This document shows, one piece after another, positions 15,771 to 24,349 of a stretch of DNA of 64,000 nucleotides (positions within the stretch are counted from its first letter, which is position 1; each line of letters begins with the position of its first letter). The stretch is taken from positions 1 through 64,000 of the forward strand of contig CALWMV010000003.1 in NCBI GenBank assembly GCA_944382125.1, in the 5' to 3' direction. The notes under the pieces were generated by a model, which worked only from the letters and a program-made list of their open reading frames with translations, searched no databases and was not told the DNA's origin. The position numbers and the translations under genes were made by a program. Origin of the DNA: an uncultured Lachnospiraceae bacterium (GTDB lineage Bacteria > Bacillota > Clostridia > Lachnospirales > Lachnospiraceae).

Positions 15771-17513
15771 TCAATCCTTCAATATTGCGTTTATCTTTTC
15801 GGTAAGATTCTGGTCAAGCTCATCCACGAGCCTTACGGCATCCTCAAGATCCCTGCCCTTTACTCCGCAGTAGAACTTGAGCTTGGGCTCCGTGCCGGAG
15901 GGTCTTACACATACCCAGGCATCGTCATTGAGCTCATAGTAAAGCACATTGGAGGCGGGAAGTCCAGTCTTCTCCGTCTTTCCGGTCTTAAGATCCTTTA
16001 TGAAGTCCTCTCTGTAATCCCTGATGCGCTGTACCTTATAGCTTCCGAAGGTATCAGGCTCCTGCTTCCTGAAGGTATCTATGATCCTGGCTATCTTCTG
16101 AAGTCCCTCTATGCCGGAAAGCTCCAGGGACTTGGTGTACTCTCTGTAATAGCCGTACTTTGCGTACATATCGAGCATGACATCCCAGAGGGTCTTGCCC
16201 TGCTTCTTATAGTATGCAGCGGCCTCGCAGAGGGAAGAGACTGCGGATACCGCATCCTTATCCCTTGCATAGGTGCCTATCAGACAGCCATAGCTCTCTT
16301 CCATGCCGAACATGTAGCTGCCCTTCTTCTGCTGCTCGTTATTGAGTATCACTCTTCCTATCCACTTGAATCCGGTGAGCACCTCGATCAGCTCGCAGCC
16401 ATAATTGGCAGCCACCGCATCCAGCAGGTTGGTGGTAACTATGGACTTGACCACCTGTCCGTCTGCAGGGATCTCTCCCCTTTCCTTCTTCTGGCTGAGC
16501 ACATACTCACATAGCAGGGCTCCGGACATATTGCCGGTAAGGGCTATATATTCTCCGCTCTTCTGATCCCTGACATAAACTCCAAGCCTGTCGGCATCGG
16601 GGTCCGTAGCCAGTACAAGCTCCGCATCCACCTTCTTGGCCAGCTCAAGTCCCAGCTCAAAGGCCTTGGGGGACTCGGGGTTAGGATAAGCCACTGTCGG
16701 GAAATCTCCGTCAGGCTCCGCCTGCTCAGGCACCTCATAGACATGGGTGAAGCCCAGCTCGGAAAGCACTCTGGTCACAGGCACGTGGCCTGTGCCATGG
16801 AGAGGAGTGTAGACGATGCGGATCTGATCCTGCATCTCCTTTATGACCTCCTTGTTGACGATGGCATCCTCCACATGGGCGATGTATTTATCATCGACCT
16901 CCTTGCCTATGGTGACATAGAGTCCTGCTGCCTCAGCCTCTTCCCTGGACATGGTCCTTGCCTCGGAGAAGTCCTCTATGGCAAGGACCTCCTCGGTAAC
17001 TCCCTTGTCATGAGGAGGCGTGAACTGAGCGCCGTCCTCCCAGTATACCTTGTATCCGTTATAATTAGAGGGATTGTGGCTGGCAGTAATATTGATGCCG
17101 GCTATGCAGTGAAGCTCCCTGACTGCAAAGCTGAGCTCCGGTGTGGGCCTCAGGGACTCAAAGCGATATGCCTTTATGCCATTGGCAGCCAGAGTACGGG
17201 CAGCCTCATCGGAAAACTCCTTTGACATATGCCTGGAATCATAGGCTATGGCAACGCCCTTATCAGCGCCTCCCTGCTTGATGATATAGTTCGCCAGGCC
17301 CTGGGTAGCACGTCTGATCACATATTTGTTCATGCGGTTCGTGCCGGCTCCTATGATGCCTCTGAGTCCGGCGGTACCGAATTCCAGGTCCATATAGAAC
17401 CTTTCCTTTATCTCGTTGTCATCATCCGCAATGGCCCTGAGCTCCGCCTTTGTCTCCTCGTCAAAATAAGGATCGCTGAGCCACTTCTCGTAGATACCTC
17501 TGTAATCTCTCAT
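15771..17513 (-). CDS. Phosphohexomutase (alpha-phosphoglucomutase/phosphomannomutase type)
   Basis: Interconverts hexose-1-phosphate and hexose-6-phosphate, feeding UDP-glucose and cell-envelope sugar synthesis. At 580 residues it matches the PgcA-like branch of Firmicutes. Motifs are the catalytic phosphoserine loop ITASHNPSNYNGYKVY, the metal site DPDADRLGV, the sugar-binding region FGMEESYG and the C-terminal phosphate loop RPSGTEPKLKFY. GGGAG precedes the ATG. Which sugar it prefers cannot be read from sequence. It follows ridA with a 120-bp gap containing a 5-bp hairpin and no clear terminator. Confidence 0.93.
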   Translation of the reverse strand: MRDYRGIYEKWLSDPYFDEETKAELRAIADDDNEIKERFYMDLEFGTAGLRGIIGAGTNRMNKYVIRRATQGLANYIIKQGGADKGVAIAYDSRHMSKEFSDEAARTLAANGIKAYRFESLRPTPELSFAVRELHCIAGINITASHNPSNYNGYKVYWEDGAQFTPPHDKGVTEEVLAIEDFSEARTMSREEAEAAGLYVTIGKEVDDKYIAHVEDAIVNKEVIKEMQDQIRIVYTPLHGTGHVPVTRVLSELGFTHVYEVPEQAEPDGDFPTVAYPNPESPKAFELGLELAKKVDAELVLATDPDADRLGVYVRDQKSGEYIALTGNMSGALLCEYVLSQKKERGEIPADGQVVKSIVTTNLLDAVAANYGCELIEVLTGFKWIGRVILNNEQQKKGSYMFGMEESYGCLIGTYARDKDAVSAVSSLCEAAAYYKKQGKTLWDVMLDMYAKYGYYREYTKSLELSGIEGLQKIARIIDTFRKQEPDTFGSYKVQRIRDYREDFIKDLKTGKTEKTGLPASNVLYYELNDDAWVCVRPSGTEPKLKFYCGVKGRDLEDAVRLVDELDQNLTEKINAILKD

Positions 17514-17633
17514 AAATAAAACTCCCGTCTGATTCTTATAGCTTTGTCCGCCCTTATCTGTATCTGTACCCTTTGTTCACTCCTGGCTCCGGGCTCTGTC
17601 AGCCCGTCCTAAGCCTGCTTCCTGACTTCGGCC

Positions 17634-18002
17634 TTACTTTTCAGCTATGGCCTCTATCTCACAGAGCAGTCCCTTGGGAAGGGTCTTTACTGCCACGCAG
17701 CTTCTTGCAGGCTTGCCGGTAAAATACTTCTCATAAACCTTATTGAAGGCTGCAAAGTCTCCCATGTCCGCGATGAAGCAAGTAGTCTTTATGACCTTTG
17801 AAAGATCGCTTCCTCCGGCCTCCAGCACAGCCTTTACATTGCTGCAGGAAAGCTCTGCCTGAGCCTCTATGCCCTCAGGTGCCTCTCCGCTTGCAGGATC
17901 CACGCCTATCTGTCCTGATGTAAATACGAAGCCTCCTGCCTCATACCCCTGAGAATAGGGTCCTATTGCAGCCGGTGCATTCTTTGTCGATATCACCTTC
18001 AT
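17634..18002 (-). CDS. ridA: RidA family reactive intermediate deaminase
   Basis: Hydrolyses enamine/imine intermediates released by PLP enzymes, protecting them from damage. The 122-residue protein starts MKVISTKNAPAAIGPYSQGY and has the conserved active-site Arg in ARSCVAVKTLPKG and Glu in LCEIEAIAE, the RidA subfamily pattern. GGGAGGAC lies upstream. A sigma-A promoter at 18118-18146 serves it. Confidence 0.95.
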   Translation of the reverse strand: MKVISTKNAPAAIGPYSQGYEAGGFVFTSGQIGVDPASGEAPEGIEAQAELSCSNVKAVLEAGGSDLSKVIKTTCFIADMGDFAAFNKVYEKYFTGKPARSCVAVKTLPKGLLCEIEAIAEK

Positions 18003-18117
18003 TTATCTGTCCTCCCATAAGCTTATCTGCTTTCTTTTCCGGTCCCGTCTCCAGGCTCCGGCCTCCCGGATCCAGCCTTGCATCCGGGCCCATTCTGAAT
18101 ATGCATAAACTACTGAT

Positions 18118-18146
18118 ATTATATATTTTTTTTATTACTGCTTCAA
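18118..18146 (-). promoter_or_regulatory. Promoter of ridA
   Basis: TTGAAG (18141-18146), 17-bp spacer, TATAAT (18118-18123) on the minus strand. The -35 lies within the last codons of cca. Confidence 0.7.
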
Positions 18147-19487
18147 CTCATAAAGGTACTTGCTGAAGAGATAAAGTATGGAATTATGCTCAGGGTTCCT
18201 CATCACATCCTCATGCATGACGGAAAGCAATTCTCCGAGCTTCACTCCGGGCTCTATGCCCGCCTTTACCAGATCAGAGCCCTTTACTATCAGATCCTTG
18301 AGATATACGGGCTCATCCCTCTTAAGGATCTTTTCAAGCTCCCTGCGAAGGCGCTTCGGGTCCTCCCCGCTGCAGCTTTCCCTGTACCTCTCTGTACCGC
18401 AGAACAGTTCCTTAAGCTCAAGGAGCTTTTCAAAAAGCTCCGGTTCCATATCCTGCATGGCCTTTTTGATCTCATAAGGCTCTGCCTTTATGGGCCTGAA
18501 CAGATCCCTCACCAGTATGCGGGTCTTCCTGATGGTCTCATTGTCCATCCGAAGCTCCCTGAGCATCTGCGAAGCCCTGTCCTCATCAAGGGATGAAAAC
18601 AGTATGGCATAGCGAAGATACCTGTCCTCCACTGGGATCTCGCTGAAAATGCTCTGTCCCTCCGGCTCCTTCTTCGGATCCTCCGCTTCTTCGGAAGCTC
18701 TTTTCCCTGCCTCTTCCAGGATAAGGGAAAATACCTCCGGATCCAGTTCCCTGAAGCCATCACATATATAAGGGGCCATGGCAAGCCCCCACAGCTTTGA
18801 TATCCTTTCAGGGTGGGCAGAGCACAGCAGCTTTGAAAGCTCCGCCTGTATGCGCTCTTTGCTGACAAGGGCCAGATTTTCCGCATGGCCCTTTATGGCC
18901 TCTGCCGTATGCTCCTCTATCTCAAAGCCCAGCTGGGCCATGAAGCGTACTGCCCGAAGTATGCGCAGTGCATCCTCCGTAAAGCGTTCATCGGGATCTC
19001 CCACGCATCTGATGCATCCTGCCTCCAGGTCCGAAAGCCCGGAAAATTCATCCACCAGGCCCTTTTCATCATTATAGGCCATGGCATTGACCGTAAAATC
19101 CCTGCGCTTAAGATCCTCCGTAAGAGAAGGCGAGAAGCTGACCTTCTCAGGATGTCTTCCGTCCTTATACTCTCCATCTACCCTGTATGTCGTCACCTCA
19201 TAGGAGCTAAGCTTATACTTGGCACTGTTATACTCAGAGGTATGCTTTATCAGCACGGTCACGGTACCGTGCTTTATGCCGGTGTCCACCGTCCGGTCGA
19301 ACACGGCCTTTACCTGCATCGGTGTTGCGGAGGTGGTTATGTCCCAATCCTCCGGGGACCTTCCAAGCAGGCTGTCCCTTATGCATCCCCCCACAGCGAA
19401 GGCCTCATGGCCCTGCTCTGAAAGCTTATCGATTATGTGACTGACATCCTCGGGCAGCTTTATTTTTACGCCGCCTTTACCCCTCAT
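18135..19487 (-). CDS. cca: CCA tRNA nucleotidyltransferase
   Basis: Adds or repairs the 3' CCA of tRNAs (class II nucleotidyltransferase/poly(A) polymerase family). The catalytic head has AVGGCIRDSLLGR and EDWDITTSA (metal-binding DxD), RRDFTVNAMAY (the flexible loop and ribose recognition) and the GDPDERFTEDALRILRAVRF neck motif. The C-terminal part (about 260-450) is helical, with no HD phosphohydrolase motif. It may be a full CCA-adding or an A-adding enzyme; only one such gene is visible. It is the last gene of proS-thiN-cca, six bases after thiN. Confidence 0.93.
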   Translation of the reverse strand: MRGKGGVKIKLPEDVSHIIDKLSEQGHEAFAVGGCIRDSLLGRSPEDWDITTSATPMQVKAVFDRTVDTGIKHGTVTVLIKHTSEYNSAKYKLSSYEVTTYRVDGEYKDGRHPEKVSFSPSLTEDLKRRDFTVNAMAYNDEKGLVDEFSGLSDLEAGCIRCVGDPDERFTEDALRILRAVRFMAQLGFEIEEHTAEAIKGHAENLALVSKERIQAELSKLLCSAHPERISKLWGLAMAPYICDGFRELDPEVFSLILEEAGKRASEEAEDPKKEPEGQSIFSEIPVEDRYLRYAILFSSLDEDRASQMLRELRMDNETIRKTRILVRDLFRPIKAEPYEIKKAMQDMEPELFEKLLELKELFCGTERYRESCSGEDPKRLRRELEKILKRDEPVYLKDLIVKGSDLVKAGIEPGVKLGELLSVMHEDVMRNPEHNSILYLFSKYLYELKQ

Positions 19488-19492
19488 CCGTC

Positions 19493-20161
19493 TTACCTTC
19501 CGATCTGAAAATATATTATCAGCTGTCCCTTCCTTACTGAGATCCGAGCCTTCTCTCCGATGAATTCATTGGAGAGCCCCAGAGGGAAGGCGGAGCAGAG
19601 CTCCGCATCCTCAAGCTCGTATTTGAGGCCCTTCTCCCATACTCCCTCTGCCTTCTCCGTAAATGAGAATACCGAGATGAAGCCTCTTTCGTATCCGGGA
19701 AAGCTTATGCTTCCGCTGTCTATGGCTGTCACTGCCGCTTCCTCGTCAAACAGGTAGGCTTCACAGCCCTCCGAGGCAAGCTTTGCCAGATCCTGTATGC
19801 TGGCAAGAGTGTGATCCAGCCTGCCTCCGGTGCAGCCGTAAAAATAGAACAGCCTGTAACCCCTTTCCCTGCCTATATCCATGGCTGCCGCGGAATCACT
19901 GACATCCTTTATAACATTGAGCTTCACGAGCTCTGCCGAGGATCTCCCGGCAAGCTCCCTGGCCTCCGCCTCGTCTCCGGAGTCAAAGTCCCCAAGGACT
20001 ATATCAGGCCTTATGTCAAGCTCTTCAAGATATCTGATGCCCCCGTCGGCAGCTATGATAAGGTCTCCCTCTGCGGGCTCTCTCAGAAGCCCGTAAAAGC
20101 TGCCTGCTCCGAAGATATAGCAGGCTTTGTCCTTCTTTGCCGGATCAAATACTATGTCCAT
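19493..20161 (-). CDS. thiN: Thiamine pyrophosphokinase
   Basis: Transfers pyrophosphate from ATP to thiamine, giving thiamine diphosphate. The 222-residue protein has the family's N-terminal core motifs AADGGIRYL and DIVLGDFDS (metal/ATP) and FYGCTGGRLDHTLASI (active-site strand), followed by a C-terminal beta domain that binds thiamine. The start lies four bases after the proS stop, so the two genes are coupled. The link to proS and cca looks like simple operon packing. Confidence 0.93.
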   Translation of the reverse strand: MDIVFDPAKKDKACYIFGAGSFYGLLREPAEGDLIIAADGGIRYLEELDIRPDIVLGDFDSGDEAEARELAGRSSAELVKLNVIKDVSDSAAAMDIGRERGYRLFYFYGCTGGRLDHTLASIQDLAKLASEGCEAYLFDEEAAVTAIDSGSISFPGYERGFISVFSFTEKAEGVWEKGLKYELEDAELCSAFPLGLSNEFIGEKARISVRKGQLIIYFQIGR

Positions 20162-20164
20162 CTA

Positions 20165-21613
20165 TCAATATGCTCTTCCGAAGTAGACCATCTTCTGGGC
20201 CGGCTTTCCGCAGTATATGCAGGTGTCAGCAAGCTTCTCCTGCCTGAAGGGTATGCAGCGGGAGGTGGCTCCGGTCTTCTCCTTTATGGCATCCTCGCAC
20301 TCACGGCAGCCGCACCACATGGCCTTTACGAAGCCCTTCTTGGTATCCAGGATCTCCTCCATCTCATCCATGCTTGCCGCTGCAAAGGTATGCGCCTCAA
20401 GATGAGCCTTGGCTCTGTCGAACATATCCTGCTGTATGCTCTCAAGAAGCTCTCCAACCCTCTTTGAAAGCTCTGCAAAGGATACGGTCTCCTTTTCCCT
20501 GGTATCCCTTCTTACCAGGACAGCCTCGCCCTTTTCTATATCCCTGGGGCCGATCTCCACACGGAGAGGTATGCCCCTCATCTCACAGTCTGCAAACTTA
20601 AAGCCGGGGTTCTTATCCCTGTCGTCCACCTTTACGCGGAAGCCTGCCTTTATAAGCTCGTCCCTGAGCTCATCGGCCTTCTCAAGGACACCTTCCTTCT
20701 TCTGCATGATGGGGCAGATCATGATCTGTACCGGTGCGATCCTGGGAGGAAGCTTGAGTCCGTCATTGTCTCCGTGCACCATGATGATGGCTCCTATGAT
20801 ACGGGTGCTCAGTCCCCAGGAGGTCTGATGCACATACTGAAGCTTATTGTCCTTATCCGTATACTGTATGCCGAAGGCCCTTGCAAAGCCGTCTCCAAAA
20901 TTGTGGGAGGTACCGGACTGAAGAGCCTGACCGTCATGCATGAGGGCCTCGATGGTATAGGTAGCCTCAGCTCCGGCAAATCTCTCCTTCTCTGTCTTCT
21001 GTCCCCTTACCACGGGGATAGCCAGGACCTCCTCACAGAAATCCGCATAAACATTGAGCATCAGACGGGTACGATCTTCGGCCTCCTCAGCCGTTGCATG
21101 AGCCGTATGTCCCTCCTGCCACAGGAACTCCCTGGAGCGGAGGAAAGGCCTGGTGGTCTTCTCCCAGCGTACTACAGAGCACCACTGGTTATAGCACTTG
21201 GGCAGATCCCTGTAGGACTGGATAACTCTCTGATAATAATCGCAGAACAGGGTCTCGGAGGTAGGCCTTACGCAAAGCCTCTCCTGAAGCTCCTCAGAGC
21301 CTCCGTGGGTGACCCAGGCCACCTCGGGAGCAAAGCCCTCCACGTGATCCTTCTCCTTCTGAAGCAGACTTTCAGGGATGAATACGGGCATGTAGCAGTT
21401 CTCCACTCCTGTCTCCTTGAATCTGCGGTCCAGTTCCTTCTGTATATTTTCCCAGATCGCATAGCCCGCAGGCTCGATGACCATGCAGCCCTTGACTGAG
21501 CTGTAATCGCAAAGCTCAGCCTTCTTGACTACATCCGTATACCACTGGGCAAAATCCACATCCATGGATGTGATCTCTTCTACAAGCTTTTTATTTTCCT
21601 TATCGTTAGCCAC
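20165..21613 (-). CDS. proS: Prolyl-tRNA synthetase, archaeal/eukaryote-like type
   Basis: Charges tRNA-Pro. At 482 residues it is the short archaeal/eukaryote-type ProRS, not the longer bacterial type with an editing insertion. Class II motifs are visible ([13 protein letters not shown] and [10 protein letters not shown]), followed by the anticodon-binding domain. The C-terminal extension has four Cys (CGCRECED and CIYCG) that would bind zinc, and ends in Tyr as is typical of this type. GTG start with GAGGTG upstream, promoter at 21651-21679, no T-box leader. Confidence 0.95.
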   Translation of the reverse strand: MANDKENKKLVEEITSMDVDFAQWYTDVVKKAELCDYSSVKGCMVIEPAGYAIWENIQKELDRRFKETGVENCYMPVFIPESLLQKEKDHVEGFAPEVAWVTHGGSEELQERLCVRPTSETLFCDYYQRVIQSYRDLPKCYNQWCSVVRWEKTTRPFLRSREFLWQEGHTAHATAEEAEDRTRLMLNVYADFCEEVLAIPVVRGQKTEKERFAGAEATYTIEALMHDGQALQSGTSHNFGDGFARAFGIQYTDKDNKLQYVHQTSWGLSTRIIGAIIMVHGDNDGLKLPPRIAPVQIMICPIMQKKEGVLEKADELRDELIKAGFRVKVDDRDKNPGFKFADCEMRGIPLRVEIGPRDIEKGEAVLVRRDTREKETVSFAELSKRVGELLESIQQDMFDRAKAHLEAHTFAAASMDEMEEILDTKKGFVKAMWCGCRECEDAIKEKTGATSRCIPFRQEKLADTCIYCGKPAQKMVYFGRAY

Positions 21614-21650
21614 TTCAACACCTCATTGATCTATATTTTCTGTACCTTTT

Positions 21651-21679
21651 AATATACCCGAAAGCTCACGGCGTTTCAA
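21651..21679 (-). promoter_or_regulatory. Promoter of proS-thiN-cca
   Basis: TTGAAA (21674-21679), 17-bp spacer, TATATT (21651-21656) on the minus strand. The leader before the GTG start is under 40 nt, too short for a T-box. Confidence 0.75.
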
Positions 21680-21740
21680 GGGAAATGAAGCATCCTGAGC
21701 CGCATGGGCATCATTTGTTACAAGGATAAGCCCATTTTCC

Positions 21741-21778
21741 GGAAAACAAAGACCGGCGGCTCATATGAGTCCGCCGGT
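21741..21778 (-). terminator. Terminator of the ferredoxin gene
   Basis: ACCGGCGG pairs with CCGCCGGT (21752-21778), with a further CTCAT/ATGAG pairing inside. The minus strand continues CTTTGTTTTCC, a T-rich but interrupted tail. Confidence 0.85.
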
Positions 21779-21800
21779 CCTGTCATACATGATCTTTTGT

Positions 21801-21971
21801 TTAAGCCTCTGCAATAGCCTCTACAGGGCACTGAGCTGCACAGGTACCGCAGTCAACGCAGGCATCGGGATTGATCTCGTACTGAGCATCTCCCTCAGAG
21901 ATAGCTCCTACGGGGCAAACCTCCGCACAGCTTCCGCACTTTACACATGCATCAGAAATCTTATATGCCAT
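21801..21971 (-). CDS. 2[4Fe-4S] ferredoxin
   Basis: A 56-codon gene for a clostridial-type bacterial ferredoxin, a soluble low-potential electron carrier. Two CxxCxxCxxxCP clusters are plain: CVKCGSCAEVCP and CVDCGTCAAQCP, each followed by VGAI or VEAI, the usual repeat. The ATG at 21971 has AAGGAGG upstream. It is monocistronic, with its own promoter (22014-22042) and terminator (21741-21778). Confidence 0.97.
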   Translation of the reverse strand: MAYKISDACVKCGSCAEVCPVGAISEGDAQYEINPDACVDCGTCAAQCPVEAIAEA

Positions 21972-22013
21972 GACTGTAACCTCCTTGATACTTCAATATA
22001 TTGATGTAAGCTA

Positions 22014-22042
22014 ATATTAACTCATATGGCATCAATAATCAA
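22014..22042 (-). promoter_or_regulatory. Promoter of the ferredoxin gene
   Basis: TTGATT (22037-22042), 17-bp spacer, TAATAT (22014-22019) on the minus strand. The palindrome TCAATATATTGA (21993-22004) lies just downstream, around +10 to +20. Confidence 0.65.
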
Positions 22043-22154
22043 GTTTGTATCTTCTAAAATGCATCCTGAAGGATACGGAGGCTGTTCCCGGCCATGGGTC
22101 CTCATTCTGCTGCCCTGTCATTTTGCCGGATCTGTTCCCTCAGGCATCTATAGG

Positions 22155-22526
22155 TCATTTGCCTGGCCTTTCCTCCCCCTCTTCCTTCATGAGGGAATGC
22201 GCCAGTCCCGTCATCCTGTTCAGGATATCCCTTGTCTGGTCAGGGGTATAGCCCTCGAAGAAGTCAAAGACGTCCCTGAAGCCTATGAGCTCCCTGTCCT
22301 CCACATGGCTGTACTCAGGCAGGAGCTCCTCCACGCCTATATCCAATACCTCCAGGATCTGAAGCAGGGTATATACTCCCACCATGGACTTGTTATTTTC
22401 GAGGTTAGAGATAACGGAAGTTGATACGGCAAGGGCCTCAGCCACCTGATGCTGACTGAGGCCTTTCTGCTTGCGAAAGTTTCTGATCCTTTCGCCTATA
22501 TTGATGTCTCTTTTTTCTGTCTCCAC
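22155..22526 (-). CDS. XRE-family helix-turn-helix transcriptional regulator
   Basis: A 123-residue cytoplasmic DNA-binding protein. Residues about 10-70 form the Cro/C1-type HTH: IGERIRNFRKQKGLSQHQVAEAL, then VSTSVISNLENNKSMVGVYTLLQILEVLDIGVEEL. The C-terminal half (FRDVFDFFEGYTPDQTRDILNRMTGL) resembles no sensor domain I know. The start appears to be GTG at 22526 with only a weak GGTGG upstream. A perfect 9-bp inverted repeat flanks its leader and overlaps the start codon (22525-22533 and 22579-22587), suggesting autoregulation. No toxin partner is visible. Confidence 0.85.
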   Translation of the reverse strand: METEKRDINIGERIRNFRKQKGLSQHQVAEALAVSTSVISNLENNKSMVGVYTLLQILEVLDIGVEELLPEYSHVEDRELIGFRDVFDFFEGYTPDQTRDILNRMTGLAHSLMKEEGEERPGK

Positions 22527-22608
22527 TGTTCCACCGGATAGCCTTAAGGTCTATCTTATTCCTTTTCTGTTATCTTTATGGAACAGTTTAGCAATATAGC
22601 TTCGCTAT
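22525..22608. promoter_or_regulatory. Inverted repeats in the leader of the XRE regulator gene
   Basis: ACTGTTCCA (22525-22533) and TGGAACAGT (22579-22587) are perfect 9-bp arms spaced by 45 bp; one covers the start codon. ATAGC-TTC-GCTAT (22596-22608) follows near the predicted transcription start. A -10 TATTAT with -35 TCAACA at 17 bp lies just upstream (about 22609-22640). They could be operators or an RNA stem hiding the start. Confidence 0.5.
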
Positions 22609-22650
22609 GTATAATATTTAATACGCAACAGATGTTGACCTATGCGAAAA

Positions 22651-23232
22651 TCATTCTTCCCTGAATGTGATGCTTCCGGTGGCAGCATCCATGCTTTCAA
22701 CTATGGCAAGGGACTTGAGTTTTATGCCCTCGCTCCTAAGCTCCCTTCCTCCGGGCTGGAAGCCTTTTTCCACTGCGATCCCGCAGCCGCAGAGATAGGC
22801 TCCTGACTGTCTTATGATGTCGATAAGTCCCCGAAGGGCTGCTCCGTTAGCCAGGAAATCGTCTATGACCAGGACCCTGTCATCACTTGTCAGGAAATCC
22901 CTGGAAAGTATGATGTCATATTCCCTGCCGTGGGTATAGGACATGACCTTGGAGGTATATACATCCCCTGCTATGTTCTTCGTCTGATTCTTCTTGGCGA
23001 AGATCATGGGCACTCCGAAGACCCTGGCTGTCTCGATGGCTATAGCTATGCCGGAAGCCTCTATGGTCAGTATCTTTGTGGGCCTGTCCTCTGAGAACTG
23101 ACGGTAAAACTCCTCCGCAAGTTTTGCTATGAGCTCCGGGTCGATCTGGTGATTAAGAAAGGAATCCACCTTCAGTATATCACCCTCTTTTACCTTGCCG
23201 TCTCTCAGGATCCTGTCTTCCAAAAACTTCAT
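22651..23232 (-). CDS. xpt: Xanthine phosphoribosyltransferase
   Basis: Salvages xanthine to XMP with PRPP. The 193 residues match Xpt of Gram-positives closely: FLEDRILRDGKVKEGDILKVDSFLNHQIDP at the N-terminus (positions 3-32), KILTIEASGIAIA, FAKKNQTKNI and the PRPP loop VLVIDDFLANGAAL. AGGAGG precedes the ATG. In many Firmicutes xpt sits behind a purine riboswitch, but the roughly 75-nt leader here lacks its conserved core. The divergent neighbour is a DUF4234 gene. Confidence 0.95.
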   Translation of the reverse strand: MKFLEDRILRDGKVKEGDILKVDSFLNHQIDPELIAKLAEEFYRQFSEDRPTKILTIEASGIAIAIETARVFGVPMIFAKKNQTKNIAGDVYTSKVMSYTHGREYDIILSRDFLTSDDRVLVIDDFLANGAALRGLIDIIRQSGAYLCGCGIAVEKGFQPGGRELRSEGIKLKSLAIVESMDAATGSITFREE

Positions 23233-23312
23233 TAGCTGCCTCCTGTGTCTGTGCCGCTGCCGTACTCACCTCCGGGGCCGTAAGCCGCAGCTTTTTTATT
23301 TGGTATTTATTT

Positions 23313-23341
23313 ATAATACGCCATCATCGGCAACTTTACAA
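23313..23341 (-). promoter_or_regulatory. Promoter of xpt
   Basis: TTGTAA (23336-23341), 17-bp spacer, TATTAT (23313-23318) on the minus strand. The leader contains a possible GCTGC/GCAGC stem. It is back-to-back with the promoter at 23350-23378. Confidence 0.6.
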
Positions 23342-23349
23342 TAAACAGC

Positions 23350-23378
23350 TGTAAAAGATGAACATAATATGGTATCAT
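23350..23378 (+). promoter_or_regulatory. Promoter of the DUF4234-DUF2752 pair
   Basis: TGTAAA (23350-23355), 17-bp spacer, TATCAT (23373-23378); AAAGGGGGG before the ATG is the ribosome-binding site. The -35 is weak. Confidence 0.5.
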
Positions 23379-23400
23379 GTCCACAAAGGGGGGATAACTT

Positions 23401-23769
23401 ATGATTAAGAAAAAGAGTATCGGTTTATGTATCCTGTTTTCCATCATTACCTGCGGCATCTATTCTCTTTACTGGATCTACTGCCTTGCTGATGACATAA
23501 ACAAGATAGATCCTGAAGAGGCAGGGACCTCTGCAGGCATGGTACTGCTGTTTACCATCATCACCTGCGGACTTTATACCCTTTACTGGTACTATAAGGT
23601 AGGTACCAGGATCAACAAGATCCACCAGAGGAACAATGATCCCTCAGGCAGCCTCCATATCCTGTACCTGGCTCTCGGTATATTCGGTCTCGGCATCATA
23701 AACTGGGCACTGATACAGTCAGAGCTCAACAATTATTCTGACCGCGGTGGAATGGTGGTCAATGTCTGA
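23401..23769 (+). CDS. DUF4234 family small membrane protein
   Basis: A 122-residue integral membrane protein with three hydrophobic segments (about 7-28, 44-66 and 84-106). The first two carry the repeated pattern SIITCGIYSLYWIY and TIITCGLYTLYWYY, each followed by polar residues containing INKI, which is typical of DUF4234. The internal repeat suggests duplication. Function is unknown. It overlaps the next gene by 8 bases, so the two are expressed together. Confidence 0.8.
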   Translation: MIKKKSIGLCILFSIITCGIYSLYWIYCLADDINKIDPEEAGTSAGMVLLFTIITCGLYTLYWYYKVGTRINKIHQRNNDPSGSLHILYLALGIFGLGIINWALIQSELNNYSDRGGMVVNV

Positions 23770-24169
23770 TCAGTCCATCGGGACAAACGACAGATCAAAA
23801 AGGCTCAGGCAGCTCCTGAAAGCGGGCTGCCTGATATTTTTATGCGGTCTTTTTTATGCTGTCCTGATAAGGCTCACAGGGCTCTCCCTGCCCTGCCCCT
23901 TTTATCTCATCACCGGTCTCAGGTGTCCCGGCTGCGGCATAACGGCCATGGCCATGGCCCTTCTGTCAGGAGATATAGGCGGAACTTTTATGGCCAATGA
24001 GGGTCTCCTCCTCCTTTCTCCCCTGATATCCCTGATCCTTATCCGGGAGCTTTGGCATTATGTGCTCTACGGGTCACCCTCCTCATCCCGCTTTGATAAG
24101 TCCCTTACCCTGATCACTGTCCTGCTCCTTATCCTATGGGGCATATACCGCAATATCGCAGGGCTCTGA
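23762..24169 (+). CDS. DUF2752 family membrane protein
   Basis: About 135 residues with three or four transmembrane helices and the DUF2752 signature CPFYLITGLRCPGCGITAMAMALLSGDI, which has a conserved CPGCG. I prefer the ATG at 23762, overlapping the DUF4234 stop, to the GTG fifteen bases earlier. Function of the family is unknown; DUF4234/TM2-type and DUF2752 proteins are often neighbours in Firmicutes. A strong terminator (24182-24224) follows. Confidence 0.8.
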   Translation: MSDQSIGTNDRSKRLRQLLKAGCLIFLCGLFYAVLIRLTGLSLPCPFYLITGLRCPGCGITAMAMALLSGDIGGTFMANEGLLLLSPLISLILIRELWHYVLYGSPSSSRFDKSLTLITVLLLILWGIYRNIAGL

Positions 24170-24181
24170 CACAAGAAGATA

Positions 24182-24224
24182 AAGCCCGCTGTGAGCCTTA
24201 TATACTTAGCTCTCAGCGGGCTTT
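24182..24224 (+). terminator. Terminator of the DUF4234-DUF2752 operon
   Basis: AAGCCCGCTG pairs with CAGCGGGCTT; GAG/CTC pairs further inside, and TTTTC follows. It lies just after the stop codon. Confidence 0.9.
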
Positions 24225-24270
24225 TCTAGTGCGTTTTTCCTGTAACAGTGCATTTGTCTTGTAACTGGAA

Positions 24271-24322
24271 AAAGGAGTGCTGCAGCTCATCGATCACTTG
24301 ATGTCCTTGCAGTACTCCTTTA
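24271..24322 (-). terminator. Terminator of htrA
   Basis: On the minus strand AAAGGAGTACTGCA pairs with TGCAGCACTCCTTT (one mismatch), with CATC/GATG inside and TTCC after. It faces the plus-strand terminator at 24182-24224 across about 45 bp that holds nothing else. Confidence 0.88.
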
Positions 24323-24349
24323 TCATATGTTTGTTATCTCTGTTCAATA

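Noticed and set aside
15180..16514. 444-codon plus-strand ORF over the phosphohexomutase gene
   Set aside because: Antisense shadow. The minus strand encodes complete phosphohexomutase motifs.
21614..21650. T-box leader upstream of proS
   Set aside because: The promoter leaves a leader below 40 nt and no TGGNACCGCG box is present.
23233..23312. Purine riboswitch upstream of xpt
   Set aside because: The leader lacks the conserved core (for example the TATA...CCGTAAA and TGACTACG elements), and is too short for aptamer plus expression platform.
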